From Candidatus Electrothrix rattekaaiensis (GTDB lineage: Bacteria; Desulfobacterota; Desulfobulbia; Desulfobulbales; Desulfobulbaceae): a stretch of DNA of 64,000 nucleotides. Made by a program: the position numbers and the translations under genes. Shown in pieces: positions 43,561-51,593 of the stretch (the first letter of the stretch is position 1; each line of letters starts with the position of its first letter). The notes under the pieces are model-generated. The model ran no database searches. It saw nothing but the letters and a program-made list of their open reading frames with translations, and had not been told where the DNA came from. Location of the stretch: the NCBI GenBank assembly GCA_032595675.1, contig JAVQMD010000001.1, positions 372,001-436,000 of the forward strand, given 5' to 3'.

Positions 43561-44856
43561 ATGTCGTCGGTAATAAAAATAGAAAACCTCTGGAAAGAAT
43601 ATCGTCTTGGTGTTATTGGTCATGGAACCTTAAGAGAGGACTTGCAATCCTGGTGGGCAGAAAAGCGTGGCAAAGAAGATCCAAACGCTGGTGTCAGCAC
43701 AATACAGTCAGGCTCTCAAAAACAGATTGTTGCGGATCATTTCTGGGCACTTCAAAATATTAACGTTGAAGTTGATCAGGGCGAGATACTTGGTATTATA
43801 GGTAAAAATGGAGCGGGCAAATCGACTCTGTTGAAAATTCTTTCTCGAATTACTGCTCCTACAAAAGGCAACATAAAAATTAAAGGTAGGATTGCTAGTT
43901 TGTTAGAAGTTGGAACTGGTTTTCACGGAGAACTCACTGGACGTGAAAATATTTTTTTGAATGGGGCAATACTGGGAATGTCAAAGGGGGAGATTCATGC
44001 GAAACTAGATGAAATAATTGATTTTGCAGGAATTGAGGCTTTTGTTGATACGCCGGTAAAACGATATTCTTCAGGAATGTTTGTTAGGTTGGCTTTCGCA
44101 GTTGCAGCACATTTAGAACCTGAAATATTGATTATCGATGAGGTTTTAGCTGTAGGTGATGCTGATTTTCAGAAAAAATGTCTAAGTAAGCTGAAAGGTA
44201 TTAAGGAAGAAGGGAAAACCATCCTTTTTGTTAGTCACCAACTTCATATGGTTCAATCGATTTGTAGCAAGGTACTATTGTTGAATAATGGAGAAGTTGT
44301 TACACAAGGGAGTACCGATAGAGTGATAGGGCTTTACAGAGGAGGTGGAACGGCAGTTAATGAAGGTAGTATTGAATATCATGACGAATTAATTGGTGAT
44401 GATATTGTCCGATTATTAGCTGTTTCTGTGTTAGATTCCAATAATTCTACTACTGTACGGCCAATGATTAACCAAGCAATAAAGATATTAGTAGAGATTG
44501 AGGTTCTCCGTCATTCAGAACGACAGTTAGTCCCAAGGCTTGACGTAAAGATGGAGGATGGTAAATTTGTATTTATTTCCTTTGCTGTGAATGAAATCAA
44601 GCCACTTAAGATAGGGAAACATAGTCTGCTGTGTCATATTCCGTCCAATTTCCTTAATCAAAATAATTACTATATAAGCATTGGATTGGTTTCATACAAA
44701 CCAACAAGAATTATGCATTTTCATGAGCATGATGTGCTCTCTTTTGATGTGGTTGATCCACTTGAAGGTGTCCCTACACGCCCTGAGGGGATCGCGATGA
44801 ATGAGTTTCCAGGAGCAGTCCGGCCACTCCTGGAATGGGAAATCATGTCGGCATAG
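43561..44856 (+). CDS. ABC exporter ATP-binding protein with Wzt-like C-terminal domain
   Basis: A 431-residue ATPase. Walker A is GKNGAGKST (near residue 82), the signature is RYSSGMFVRLAFAVA and Walker B is EILIIDEVLAVGD. The last 150 residues form a Wzt-C-like beta-sandwich domain (LLAVSVLDSNN through LSFDVVDPLEG), which in O-antigen exporters binds the modified glycan end. Thus the exported polysaccharide is probably made and capped in the cytoplasm before export. It follows the permease by 80 bp. Confidence 0.92.
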   Translation: MSSVIKIENLWKEYRLGVIGHGTLREDLQSWWAEKRGKEDPNAGVSTIQSGSQKQIVADHFWALQNINVEVDQGEILGIIGKNGAGKSTLLKILSRITAPTKGNIKIKGRIASLLEVGTGFHGELTGRENIFLNGAILGMSKGEIHAKLDEIIDFAGIEAFVDTPVKRYSSGMFVRLAFAVAAHLEPEILIIDEVLAVGDADFQKKCLSKLKGIKEEGKTILFVSHQLHMVQSICSKVLLLNNGEVVTQGSTDRVIGLYRGGGTAVNEGSIEYHDELIGDDIVRLLAVSVLDSNNSTTVRPMINQAIKILVEIEVLRHSERQLVPRLDVKMEDGKFVFISFAVNEIKPLKIGKHSLLCHIPSNFLNQNNYYISIGLVSYKPTRIMHFHEHDVLSFDVVDPLEGVPTRPEGIAMNEFPGAVRPLLEWEIMSA

Positions 44857-45171
44857 TATGATGAAAACAGCTGAAACTCGATGATCAAGTTTTTAAAAGT
44901 TGACTATTAATTGTCAATCATTTAAACACCTTGAAGGTGTGATTGAAACTGAACTACTTTTTTCTGTCGATCTCACAAAAAAAACTAACTTATTGAAGTT
45001 ACTGAAATGGGATACAAGGGATGGTTCCCAAAAAGCCCAATAAGTTCGGTCAAGAAGAAAAAACTTGATAGTCGAGTTACAGAAATTTTTTTGCCAGAAG
45101 CCCGCATTTTTCTTATAAGCCTAGCTTGAGCACTATTTTTCTTTTTTCTTTTCATGCTGTCTTTTATCTTG
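44857..45171. other. Intergenic region after the exporter genes
   Basis: No gene. A hairpin at about 44917-44945 (CAATC...ACACCT TGA AGGTGT..GATTG) may end transcription of the exporter operon. The rest is AT-rich with no recognisable protein coding. Confidence 0.5.
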
Positions 45172-45199
45172 ATTTTTTAACGGGGTACGCCCCCTATTT
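45172..45199. repeat. GGGGTACGCCCC palindrome, copy 1 (at doxX 3' end)
   Basis: Sequence TTTTTAACGGGGTACGCCCC with CTATTTG is the first of three near-identical palindromes. The TAG stop of doxX lies inside this copy. Confidence 0.8.
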
Positions 45200-45643
45200 G
45201 CTTGGTATCCAGTCGTTTTTAGGAGCCTCGTTGCTCTTTCGAGCATCGAAACTTATTGGGCCGGGACCATTGGCAATCACCATAAGAAGCCCGCCGATAA
45301 TAGCTACATTTTTCATAAATGATTTTAAAAATTCCTGCCTGAGTTCCGGGTTGTCGAACGCCCAATAATCGTGAAAGTAGTATGTCCCGGAAAGCGTAAA
45401 CAGCAGGAGCAGAAATGCCCCAATGCGGGCTTTATACCCTGTTATCAATGATAGACTGCCGATTATCATAAACGATATTGCACCGGCAAGCATAAATGAG
45501 GGGGCTGGTACGCCTTTGGTAGCCATACGCTCAATGACTTGTTTATAATGAGGGATTTTATCGCCGATTGCACTAAAAAGAAATACCAGTGAAAGAAGCG
45601 TACGCCCTGTGGCATTGATAATTCCTCGTTGTGTATCACCCAT
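45194..45643 (-). CDS. DoxX-family membrane protein
   Basis: A 149-residue four-helix membrane protein with the DoxX pattern: GRTLLSLVFLFSAIGDKIPH, GVPAPSFMLAGAISFMIIGS, LLLLFTLSGTYYFHDYWAF and FMKNVAIIGGLLMVIANGPG. Family members are quinone- or thiol-related inner-membrane proteins. The start ATG at 45643 lies in a 17-bp sequence that is duplicated 43 bp upstream around a palindromic insertion, and its stop lies inside another copy of the same palindrome. Confidence 0.85.
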   Translation of the reverse strand: MGDTQRGIINATGRTLLSLVFLFSAIGDKIPHYKQVIERMATKGVPAPSFMLAGAISFMIIGSLSLITGYKARIGAFLLLLFTLSGTYYFHDYWAFDNPELRQEFLKSFMKNVAIIGGLLMVIANGPGPISFDARKSNEAPKNDWIPSK

Positions 45644-45700
45644 TAGCTACCTGTTTAATTTAACGGGGTACGTCCCCTATTTACATTAGCTACCTGTTTA
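45641..45700. repeat. GGGGTACGTCCCC palindrome, copy 2, flanked by a 17-bp direct repeat
   Basis: CATTAGCTACCTGTTTA occurs at 45641-45657 and again at 45684-45700. Between them is a 26-nt insert that reads ATTTAACGGGGTACGTCCCC then TATTTA. The direct repeats contain the start codon and the region just before it for doxX, so the present gene uses the inner copy. Confidence 0.85.
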
Positions 45701-45758
45701 TCTATCAATATTTGGCAATAAAGCTCTTTTCCGACTTTTCGCCAACTGAATAAAACTT

Positions 45759-45790
45759 AAAGGGCCGTCAGCATAAACCAGAAGCCCTTT
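45759..45790 (-). terminator. Hairpin with T-run, probable terminator of the ATPase gene
   Basis: AAAGGGC and GCCCTTT form a 7-bp stem around an 18-nt loop. A T-run follows on the plus strand; on the minus strand the A-rich arm precedes it. It lies about 90 bp after the ATPase gene (minus strand), with one palindrome copy in between. The long loop makes the call moderate. Confidence 0.45.
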
Positions 45791-45840
45791 TTTTATTTTA
45801 CATAAAACCAATTATGTGACGTTGATATTTGAAATCAGTA

Positions 45841-45865
45841 ATTTAACAGGGTACGTCCCCTATTT
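45841..45865. repeat. GGGGTACGTCCCC palindrome, copy 3
   Basis: ATTTAACAGGGTACGTCCCC with TATTT, one mismatch from copy 2 in the stem. It lies 12 bp from the 3' end of the ATPase gene. Confidence 0.8.
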
Positions 45866-45876
45866 ATTTTATTTTC

Positions 45877-47514
45877 TCACTCAGGAGAAATCCCTAACAC
45901 TCTAAAAAACATCGGAGCAATTTCAACCCTCTCTGACCCTGTAATTTCTGATGATTGCAAGATATTATCTTCTTTAAACGACCAGCTAACACCTCTGTTA
46001 TCCTTTCTAATACCTATGGCTCCTACCATGTAGAAAATTATTACAAATTTTCTCCTTGCATCATCGAACGATATTGAATTGTCCCATACGTTCTGACAAA
46101 TTTGATAAATCAGGCAGTTAGAGTTTTCAGTGCTGCTTATTATTTCGGTAGCAAAATCTTCAATAAAATTCTTATTTATTTCTGTTAGCGAGAATCTCTC
46201 CTTTCTTTTTTGTAGAAAAAAACTTAAACAATTTAGTAAGTTTGGATAATCTTCGATCCATTCATCACCAATTGCTCGAAATCTTAATTCGGAATATTCT
46301 GCTTCAGCGTCTTTAATATCTCGGGCTAACATTGTAGATCTTCCAGATGACCTTTTAATACAAATATTAACAAAATTTATTATATCTCTAGGTCTATAAA
46401 GAGATCTTTCTACAAGGTAATTATCAATAGGGATCTTGTTAACACCTTTTGGGAAAAAATCACTCCATGTTACTTTTTTTGTTGTATATTTATGCTTAAC
46501 AAGCTCGGCTAATCTCTTGTCAATTACATCTAGAAGTTCATATTTGCTCCATTCTATGTTAATAAAAAGAGATTGATACTTTTCTTCTTGAAATCCAGGG
46601 CTACGAGTCTTTCTAAAAACAGTGTATATTAAATCTCTCCTGAGAGAAATTATAATTTTTGCTGTATTTATTTTTTTCAAATCCTTTATTGCTTCTATTA
46701 GAGCCCTAATTAATTTATATCTAATGCTATCATCGATCCATCTTTCATCTAGCCTATCAATTATTATGTAATAACTTTTTTGCCTATCTGAAAACTCATC
46801 ATCTGCTAACGTTTTTATCACTTTTGATAATTTTTTTATCTGTACAGAATTTACAATTTGTTGAGCTTTGTATAAAATTTCTCCTTTTTCCTCGCCTGTA
46901 ACTTTTTTTCTACTAGAAGCTTCACCGCTAAAGTTGGTATTTGTCATTAAATCTTTTAATGAAGCACTAGATTTTGCCTGTATATCGTTTTCTAGTTTAT
47001 TAATAACCTCCTTTATTCTATACTCTGTACTTTCCCAAAACTTTTCTCCCCATTTATTTAAATAATCGAAAGCCTCCTTTTTTCGTTTGTCATTAAAATA
47101 TTTACCAAATATTTTTTTGAAAAAATTCTCTTGATCACTTTCGTTTTTTATATCATATTTTTGCTTGATAAGTTCAATTACAAAAACATGCTTCCACAAC
47201 AATTTGTAAAAAATATCTAGATTAACATTGTTTTTTTCTAAATAATTAATGATTGTAGAATTGGAAATATACTGAAGAGATAATTCGTCTGGCTCAATCC
47301 AGACCACATTTTCTTTAGATTCTTCTAACTTTATCAATAATGCGGTTTTTCCTGTACCCGTCCGTCCTGCAACTATTCTTCCTGGATGATTTGTATTTTT
47401 TAAAACATCCAACATGCCAGTATCAATATAACATGAAGAAAGATATTCCTTATCATCTTCAGCACTTTCAGCACCTATATTAATATACTTATTAAATTTG
47501 AACTTACTCCCCAT
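45877..47514 (-). CDS. Sll1717-family P-loop ATPase
   Basis: A 545-residue, very AT-rich ATPase. Walker A is AGRTGTGKTAL near residue 49-58; a probable Walker B is YYIIIDRLDERW near residue 240. The N-terminal opening FNKYINIGAESAEDDKEYL leads into the fold, a long helical middle follows, and the C-terminus has a region like a winged helix (RDIINFVNICIKR, then KRKERFSLTEINKNFIEDF). The Sll1717 type is found near defence and mobile genes; its role is not established. It stands alone between intergenic regions, its base use differs from neighbours, and acquisition by transfer is likely. Confidence 0.75.
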   Translation of the reverse strand: MGSKFKFNKYINIGAESAEDDKEYLSSCYIDTGMLDVLKNTNHPGRIVAGRTGTGKTALLIKLEESKENVVWIEPDELSLQYISNSTIINYLEKNNVNLDIFYKLLWKHVFVIELIKQKYDIKNESDQENFFKKIFGKYFNDKRKKEAFDYLNKWGEKFWESTEYRIKEVINKLENDIQAKSSASLKDLMTNTNFSGEASSRKKVTGEEKGEILYKAQQIVNSVQIKKLSKVIKTLADDEFSDRQKSYYIIIDRLDERWIDDSIRYKLIRALIEAIKDLKKINTAKIIISLRRDLIYTVFRKTRSPGFQEEKYQSLFINIEWSKYELLDVIDKRLAELVKHKYTTKKVTWSDFFPKGVNKIPIDNYLVERSLYRPRDIINFVNICIKRSSGRSTMLARDIKDAEAEYSELRFRAIGDEWIEDYPNLLNCLSFFLQKRKERFSLTEINKNFIEDFATEIISSTENSNCLIYQICQNVWDNSISFDDARRKFVIIFYMVGAIGIRKDNRGVSWSFKEDNILQSSEITGSERVEIAPMFFRVLGISPE

Positions 47515-48251
47515 AATTAATCTAGACCTATAACAAAATTATATATTGATATTTCTATGCGGAAATATGACGGAGAAATGCTCCTCAGTGGATTGAATTT
47601 GTTGTTACTATAAACATAAATGTAAGCAAAAAGCAATTCGGATCAAATCATAACAAAATGATAGGGCCTGAATAAGCTACACTGGTATCACACCCCAAAA
47701 TCAAACCCCTCAGCCATGCAGGTCACAGGCCGTGCTCGCAAATTCAACTCTCCCCGGCAACAATCCTCCAAAACATTATCACCGGAGATACTTCTTCAAA
47801 TTTTCCACCCCTATCCTTCACCTCCCCCATCCCCGCTCTTCTCCTTCTTCCTTCCCGGCTTAAAAACCTTCATGAAATCAAGAAGAAACTTCCCTTCTTC
47901 AGCAAGCTCAGGATACGCATTGGAAAACGTCTGCTCGGGCATGGCGGCATCCTTGTATGGATTTTAAAGAATCATCGCAAGGTATTGCGCTGTTGCCAAC
48001 CTGTCAAGGATAAAAAAGAAGCACTCCTGGTCGGTTTGGAGAAGGAAAGAAAGTACGAGGAAGTATATTTTTTATATAAAAAGATAGAAGAAATATATCT
48101 GGAGATCAAAAAAAAAGATCTGTTGATCATTGCAATATACCTGGAGATATATTCCTTCTTCCTTGGGAAAGAAAAAGTATATCTGTGGGTATATTCTGCG
48201 TATAGAACAGTTTAAATTTTTCGTTGTTTACCAGGAGATGCTAATCCTGTG
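47515..48251. other. Long intergenic region, AT-rich, no supported large gene
   Basis: Apart from the 43-codon candidate at 47811-47942, open frames here are low complexity. Around 48060-48200 the sequence has several repeats of TATATCTGGAGAT-like motifs (TATATCTGGAGATC, TATACCTGGAGATATATT), which may be decayed tandem repeats. No tRNA or known RNA was recognised. Confidence 0.45.
47811..47942 (-). CDS. Candidate 43-residue protein
   Basis: A short minus-strand frame reads MPEQTFSNAYPELAEEGKFL then LDFMKVFKPGRKKEKSG and a Gly-rich end. AAGGATG lies about 6 nt before the ATG. The protein-like composition and basic tail suggest it may be real or a remnant of a longer gene, but nothing is recognised in it. 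Confidence 0.3.
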   Translation of the reverse strand: MPEQTFSNAYPELAEEGKFLLDFMKVFKPGRKKEKSGDGGGEG

Positions 48252-48830
48252 CTACAACATAAGATCCCTGATATCCTGCCAAGAGCTGACGCTCGGGAGT
48301 TGGTGGCGGTTATGGTTCCAGGGTTGGTTGAAAACAAAGGGTTGAATTCCGGTCTTGCTCAACTGAACACAGGTTTCAGCGCGGTCATCAATAAAGAATT
48401 GTAAACCTTGCGCATGGATATGGCGAGGTTTTTCATCGTGCGCTCCCATAGCGATCACCTTGATAGCCTTGCAGGTTGATGCCGGAAAAAAAGCGGCAAA
48501 CCAGTCATGCACCGGAGCCGCAAAAGAGCGGGCCGTGATCACGGAAATGGTGCTCAACTCCGTCAATTCACCAAGGACTTCGACGCTATCCTTCATCGGC
48601 TGGAGGCCGGTTCCTACAGAATCAAGGAGTATCTTGGTGAAGATAGCATCAGCCTGTGTACGATCAAGGGAGAGACAGTGCTCCACCTCAAAGTTGACAA
48701 TATCCTCACGGCGAAAATCGCAGATGCCGTAATCTTCGCAGGCCAATTGCAGGAAAATTTCTGCTGTATCTGCAATCACCCCGTCAAAATCAAAGCCGAG
48801 AAAAGCAGGATTGATTTTTGCTTGTGCCAA
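48252..48830 (-). CDS. HAD-superfamily 5'-nucleotidase-like hydrolase
   Basis: A 192-residue HAD phosphatase. Motif I is GFDFDGVIADTA, motif II ISVITARS, and motif IV FFIDDRAET, with the QPWN element typical of 5'(3')-nucleotidases of the NT5C type. The start codon is TTG, one base after the stop of the upstream small gene, and no better start exists in frame. It probably dephosphorylates a nucleotide or related small molecule. Confidence 0.82.
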   Translation of the reverse strand: MAQAKINPAFLGFDFDGVIADTAEIFLQLACEDYGICDFRREDIVNFEVEHCLSLDRTQADAIFTKILLDSVGTGLQPMKDSVEVLGELTELSTISVITARSFAAPVHDWFAAFFPASTCKAIKVIAMGAHDEKPRHIHAQGLQFFIDDRAETCVQLSKTGIQPFVFNQPWNHNRHQLPSVSSWQDIRDLML

Positions 48831-48831
48831 A

Positions 48832-49020
48832 TTATTTTTTCAGCTTTTTCCGAGACCCTTGCCGGGTTTCTTCATTGATCTTTTCAATTCTCTCAGCCAG
48901 CTCGTCTGTTACAGATATACGGCCTTCAAGAACACATCCTTTGCGGGCAGGCACGCATTCACCGGACAGGCGTTTGCATTGCCCGTTTTCAAGATTATAA
49001 TTTTTGCAATGAAAGGTCAT
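48832..49020 (-). CDS. Small cysteine-containing protein
   Basis: A 62-residue protein (MTFHCKNYNLENGQCKRLSG) with four cysteines spaced C-x9-C-x6-C-x6-C, then a basic, helical tail. GGAAAAGGG lies before the ATG at 49020; an upstream frame to 49053 adds 11 residues. Four cysteines suggest a zinc- or Fe-S-binding knot. It is adjacent to the HAD gene and probably cotranscribed with it. Confidence 0.6.
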   Translation of the reverse strand: MTFHCKNYNLENGQCKRLSGECVPARKGCVLEGRISVTDELAERIEKINEETRQGSRKKLKK

Positions 49021-49082
49021 GCCCTTTTCCTGTTGCTTCTGTGAGGCATTCAATAAAAAAAATACCCATTATACCGGGCACC

Positions 49083-49146
49083 GTAGGGGGAACCCTATGT
49101 GTTTACCCTTTATATAGGGGCAGACATGCAGGTCTGCCCCTACAAC
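49083..49146. repeat. GTAGGGG-type palindromes
   Basis: GTAGGGGGAACCCTATGTGT with TTACCC, followed by TATAGGGGCAGACATGCAGG with TCTGCCCCTACA, form two consecutive palindromes between convergently spaced neighbours. The second has a 13-bp inverted repeat and may serve as a terminator. Confidence 0.6.
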
Positions 49147-49170
49147 TGAAAACCGGGAATAAAGAGGGCC

Positions 49171-49971
49171 CTATTTCAGGATCTTAGCCTCCTCAACGAT
49201 GGCTGCATAGCGGTATCCGGCTCCAAAGTCCTTGTCCTTATGCAAGGTACCTTCGATAGTAACAACATCGCCTTTTTTAGCCTTGCCCGAGGTGGTCACC
49301 ACGAGGTCATGGGTTTTTTTCTCAGGGTCGCCGGTTCCGTCCTGCAGGTGGATCCAGTTCTTGCCCATAATCATGCTGGAAAATTTTACGACTTTACCGC
49401 GAACTTGAACTGTTTTGTTATTGAGCTGCTCAGCGTCGGCAAAGCAGTCCTCAATTGTCTGTGCGTTCTTCCCCTCTGCTTTTTTCACCTTGATCTCATC
49501 CGCTGCAGGGACAATAGCACGGGCAGAACCACCGGAAAGTTTGGCCAGCTCGGCATCATCGACCGGTGCCTGCATATCTTCAGAGGCATGAGGATTGCCT
49601 TCTGCAGCGACTGTTGCAGGAGGCATGTCGTCAGTAAGTCCTGAGGAGAAAATGATAGCGTCAAAGGTTTTATTCAGTGCTTTGGATTCAAAGGATTTCA
49701 TCATCATTCCAGGGCTGACAATTACCTCCTGTCCGGTCTCTACCTTGCTTTCAGGCAGTGCTATCCAGACCTCGCCCTGTTCATTTTTTATCAGTAAATA
49801 GGTATAGCCGCCAGCAGACTGTACCTCCAGTACCTTACCTTTTATGGGTTTGCCTGCAAGATTCGCAGCGGTTTCCATATTTGTCGGGGTGGATTTCGAC
49901 TCCTCTGCTAATGCGGGGCCGGTAAACAGTAAAGTCAACGCCAAGGCTGCTGGGATATAGCCCTTCATCAT
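49171..49971 (-). CDS. Periplasmic two-domain OB-fold protein (NrfJ-like)
   Basis: A 266-residue exported protein with signal peptide residues 1-22 (ALALTLLFTGPALAEE). It has two OB-like domains: residues about 40-100 (GKVLEVQSAGGYTYLLIKNE) and about 195-266 (VQVRGKVVKFSSMIMGKNWI, GDVVTIEGTL). Similar proteins are seen beside multiheme cytochromes and are called NrfJ in some genomes; no cytochrome gene is nearby here. AGGAG precedes the ATG. Confidence 0.75.
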   Translation of the reverse strand: MMKGYIPAALALTLLFTGPALAEESKSTPTNMETAANLAGKPIKGKVLEVQSAGGYTYLLIKNEQGEVWIALPESKVETGQEVIVSPGMMMKSFESKALNKTFDAIIFSSGLTDDMPPATVAAEGNPHASEDMQAPVDDAELAKLSGGSARAIVPAADEIKVKKAEGKNAQTIEDCFADAEQLNNKTVQVRGKVVKFSSMIMGKNWIHLQDGTGDPEKKTHDLVVTTSGKAKKGDVVTIEGTLHKDKDFGAGYRYAAIVEEAKILK

Positions 49972-50106
49972 GATGTATTCTCCTTGAACAACGTGATATT
50001 GTTTGCAGCTGTACGAATATCCCTAGTGACGCTGTATGTGCGTCGCGGATGAGTGGGTACAGCTTGTCTTTATGATTTTTCCGGCCTTGAAGGCCGGGAT
50101 CACGGC

Positions 50107-51132
50107 TTATACTACTTTGTGTTGCAGTTCGACAAACGGAAGGCCAAACCAATGCGGAATGACTCCGGCTTTCCAACAGTCACGGGTATTGGCGAAGATT
50201 TCTTTCGTAACGCCCGTGATGATGGTTCGTAAAACTTCGCTCCCGCCAATATTCGCACCACCATCTCTCCAGAGTGTCTCAAGCATGAGAATCAGCTGGA
50301 AAAAATTTTGTTGCAGCGCTTTATTGCCCGGATGATCCGGCTGCTCAGTACCGATATAGATATCTGGGAGTCCTTTGTTCTTTATCTTAAGAAATCGTCC
50401 GAAATGAGAATATCCGTTATGCGGACACGGTGCTTCGGGATTAGGTGCAAAACGATAGTAGGAAGGAACCGGAAAATTTTTTTCTGTCCAAGGGGGGGGC
50501 TCTAAATTTTCATTGAAGATATGTCCTTCTCCCTGATTAACAATAGCCTGCACCGCGTCCCGAGCTTTCGGATAGCTATCAATAAGTTGACAGAATGTTT
50601 GTTTTCTCCAATGACATTGCTGGTAATCGGTATTCCAGGCGAACTGACCGACACCGACCCGTTTGATGCCGAATATGAGGGCATCGTACATTTCACCGAT
50701 GGAATGATAGGGATACTTGGGTAGGGTGTGATCCACGTCCTGACGGAGCTGTGCCTGTTCCGGGGTCTCAATATCCAACATCGTATTGAGCGTTATATCA
50801 TTCAACGGCCCTAATGAGGCGTTCAAGAAGCAGCATTCCCCTGTATCAGGATTATATGGACTTATGTATGGAATATCCGATCCGTACTGCGGTGGTTTAA
50901 AGTTTGGGGCCGTGTCCAGGGCAAGACAGAGGTTGGCTGCCAGTTGCAGATGCAACATCTCTTCTATGATGACACTGCGGATGATTTGAACGGCTTCGCA
51001 ATGCTCTTCTTTGATAGAGCACATTGCCGTAATGTACAAGGGCAGGGTGTACAATTCCACAGCAACTGCGGCTTGAGCATGTTCCTGGACAAGTTTTTTT
51101 GTCCATTGTTGTTCAGTTGTTGGCTCGTTCAT
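50107..51132 (-). CDS. Ferritin-like protein of the VioB/RebD type
   Basis: A 341-residue protein with the ferritin-like domain found in VioB and RebD (iminophenyl-pyruvate dimer synthases). The di-iron or helix-bundle residues are in AVAVELYTLPLYITAMCSI and VIIEEMLHLQLAANLCLALD; later IGEMYDALIFGIKRVG and GQGEGHIF-like VNQGEGHIFN are characteristic. No other pigment genes are nearby, so a role outside bisindole synthesis is likely. GGAG precedes the ATG. Confidence 0.78.
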   Translation of the reverse strand: MNEPTTEQQWTKKLVQEHAQAAVAVELYTLPLYITAMCSIKEEHCEAVQIIRSVIIEEMLHLQLAANLCLALDTAPNFKPPQYGSDIPYISPYNPDTGECCFLNASLGPLNDITLNTMLDIETPEQAQLRQDVDHTLPKYPYHSIGEMYDALIFGIKRVGVGQFAWNTDYQQCHWRKQTFCQLIDSYPKARDAVQAIVNQGEGHIFNENLEPPPWTEKNFPVPSYYRFAPNPEAPCPHNGYSHFGRFLKIKNKGLPDIYIGTEQPDHPGNKALQQNFFQLILMLETLWRDGGANIGGSEVLRTIITGVTKEIFANTRDCWKAGVIPHWFGLPFVELQHKVV

Positions 51133-51593
51133 GAAGAGTTATCTCCTGTGCGCAGGACGGACATATATGTTCAATATATACGTTGGATACGTTGACAGAG
51201 CAAAGTCCAGGAGCACCGGATCAGCAGCACGAAGGAAGTAATATTATCGGGAGAACCGGGAGAAGGTTTCGGTAAAAAAAAACGCAATATCCAGAAAAAG
51301 CTTTCTCATATTTTTTCCTGTGCTATGTTGAAATCGGGTTAAATAATTCCTGTTGTTTCTTGAAAAAAGAGTACAATACAACAAGAATGCAACAAAAATA
51401 TAACAAGGCGTGGAGGAATTTGTAATGTAAACAATAACTCTTCGCCGATAAAATTCATTGCATCAAACTTGAACCGTGAACATGTTACTCTATGAGTACT
51501 TCCCTGTCAAAGCATTCTCTTTGCGGGGAGATATGAACCACTGAAAAAACTTTCGGTTCGATTTTCGTTATTACAGAAGACAGAAGAGCAGGC
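51133..51593. other. Divergent promoter region between ferritin-like gene and mutL
   Basis: About 460 bp without a supported gene between divergent genes. It is AT-rich around 51290-51450 and presumably carries both promoters; no clear consensus pair was assigned. Confidence 0.5.

Noticed and set aside
47985-48215. A 76-codon plus-strand frame rich in Lys, Glu, Tyr and Ile
   Set aside because: The sequence is low complexity, arises from repeated TATA-rich DNA and has no ribosome binding site.
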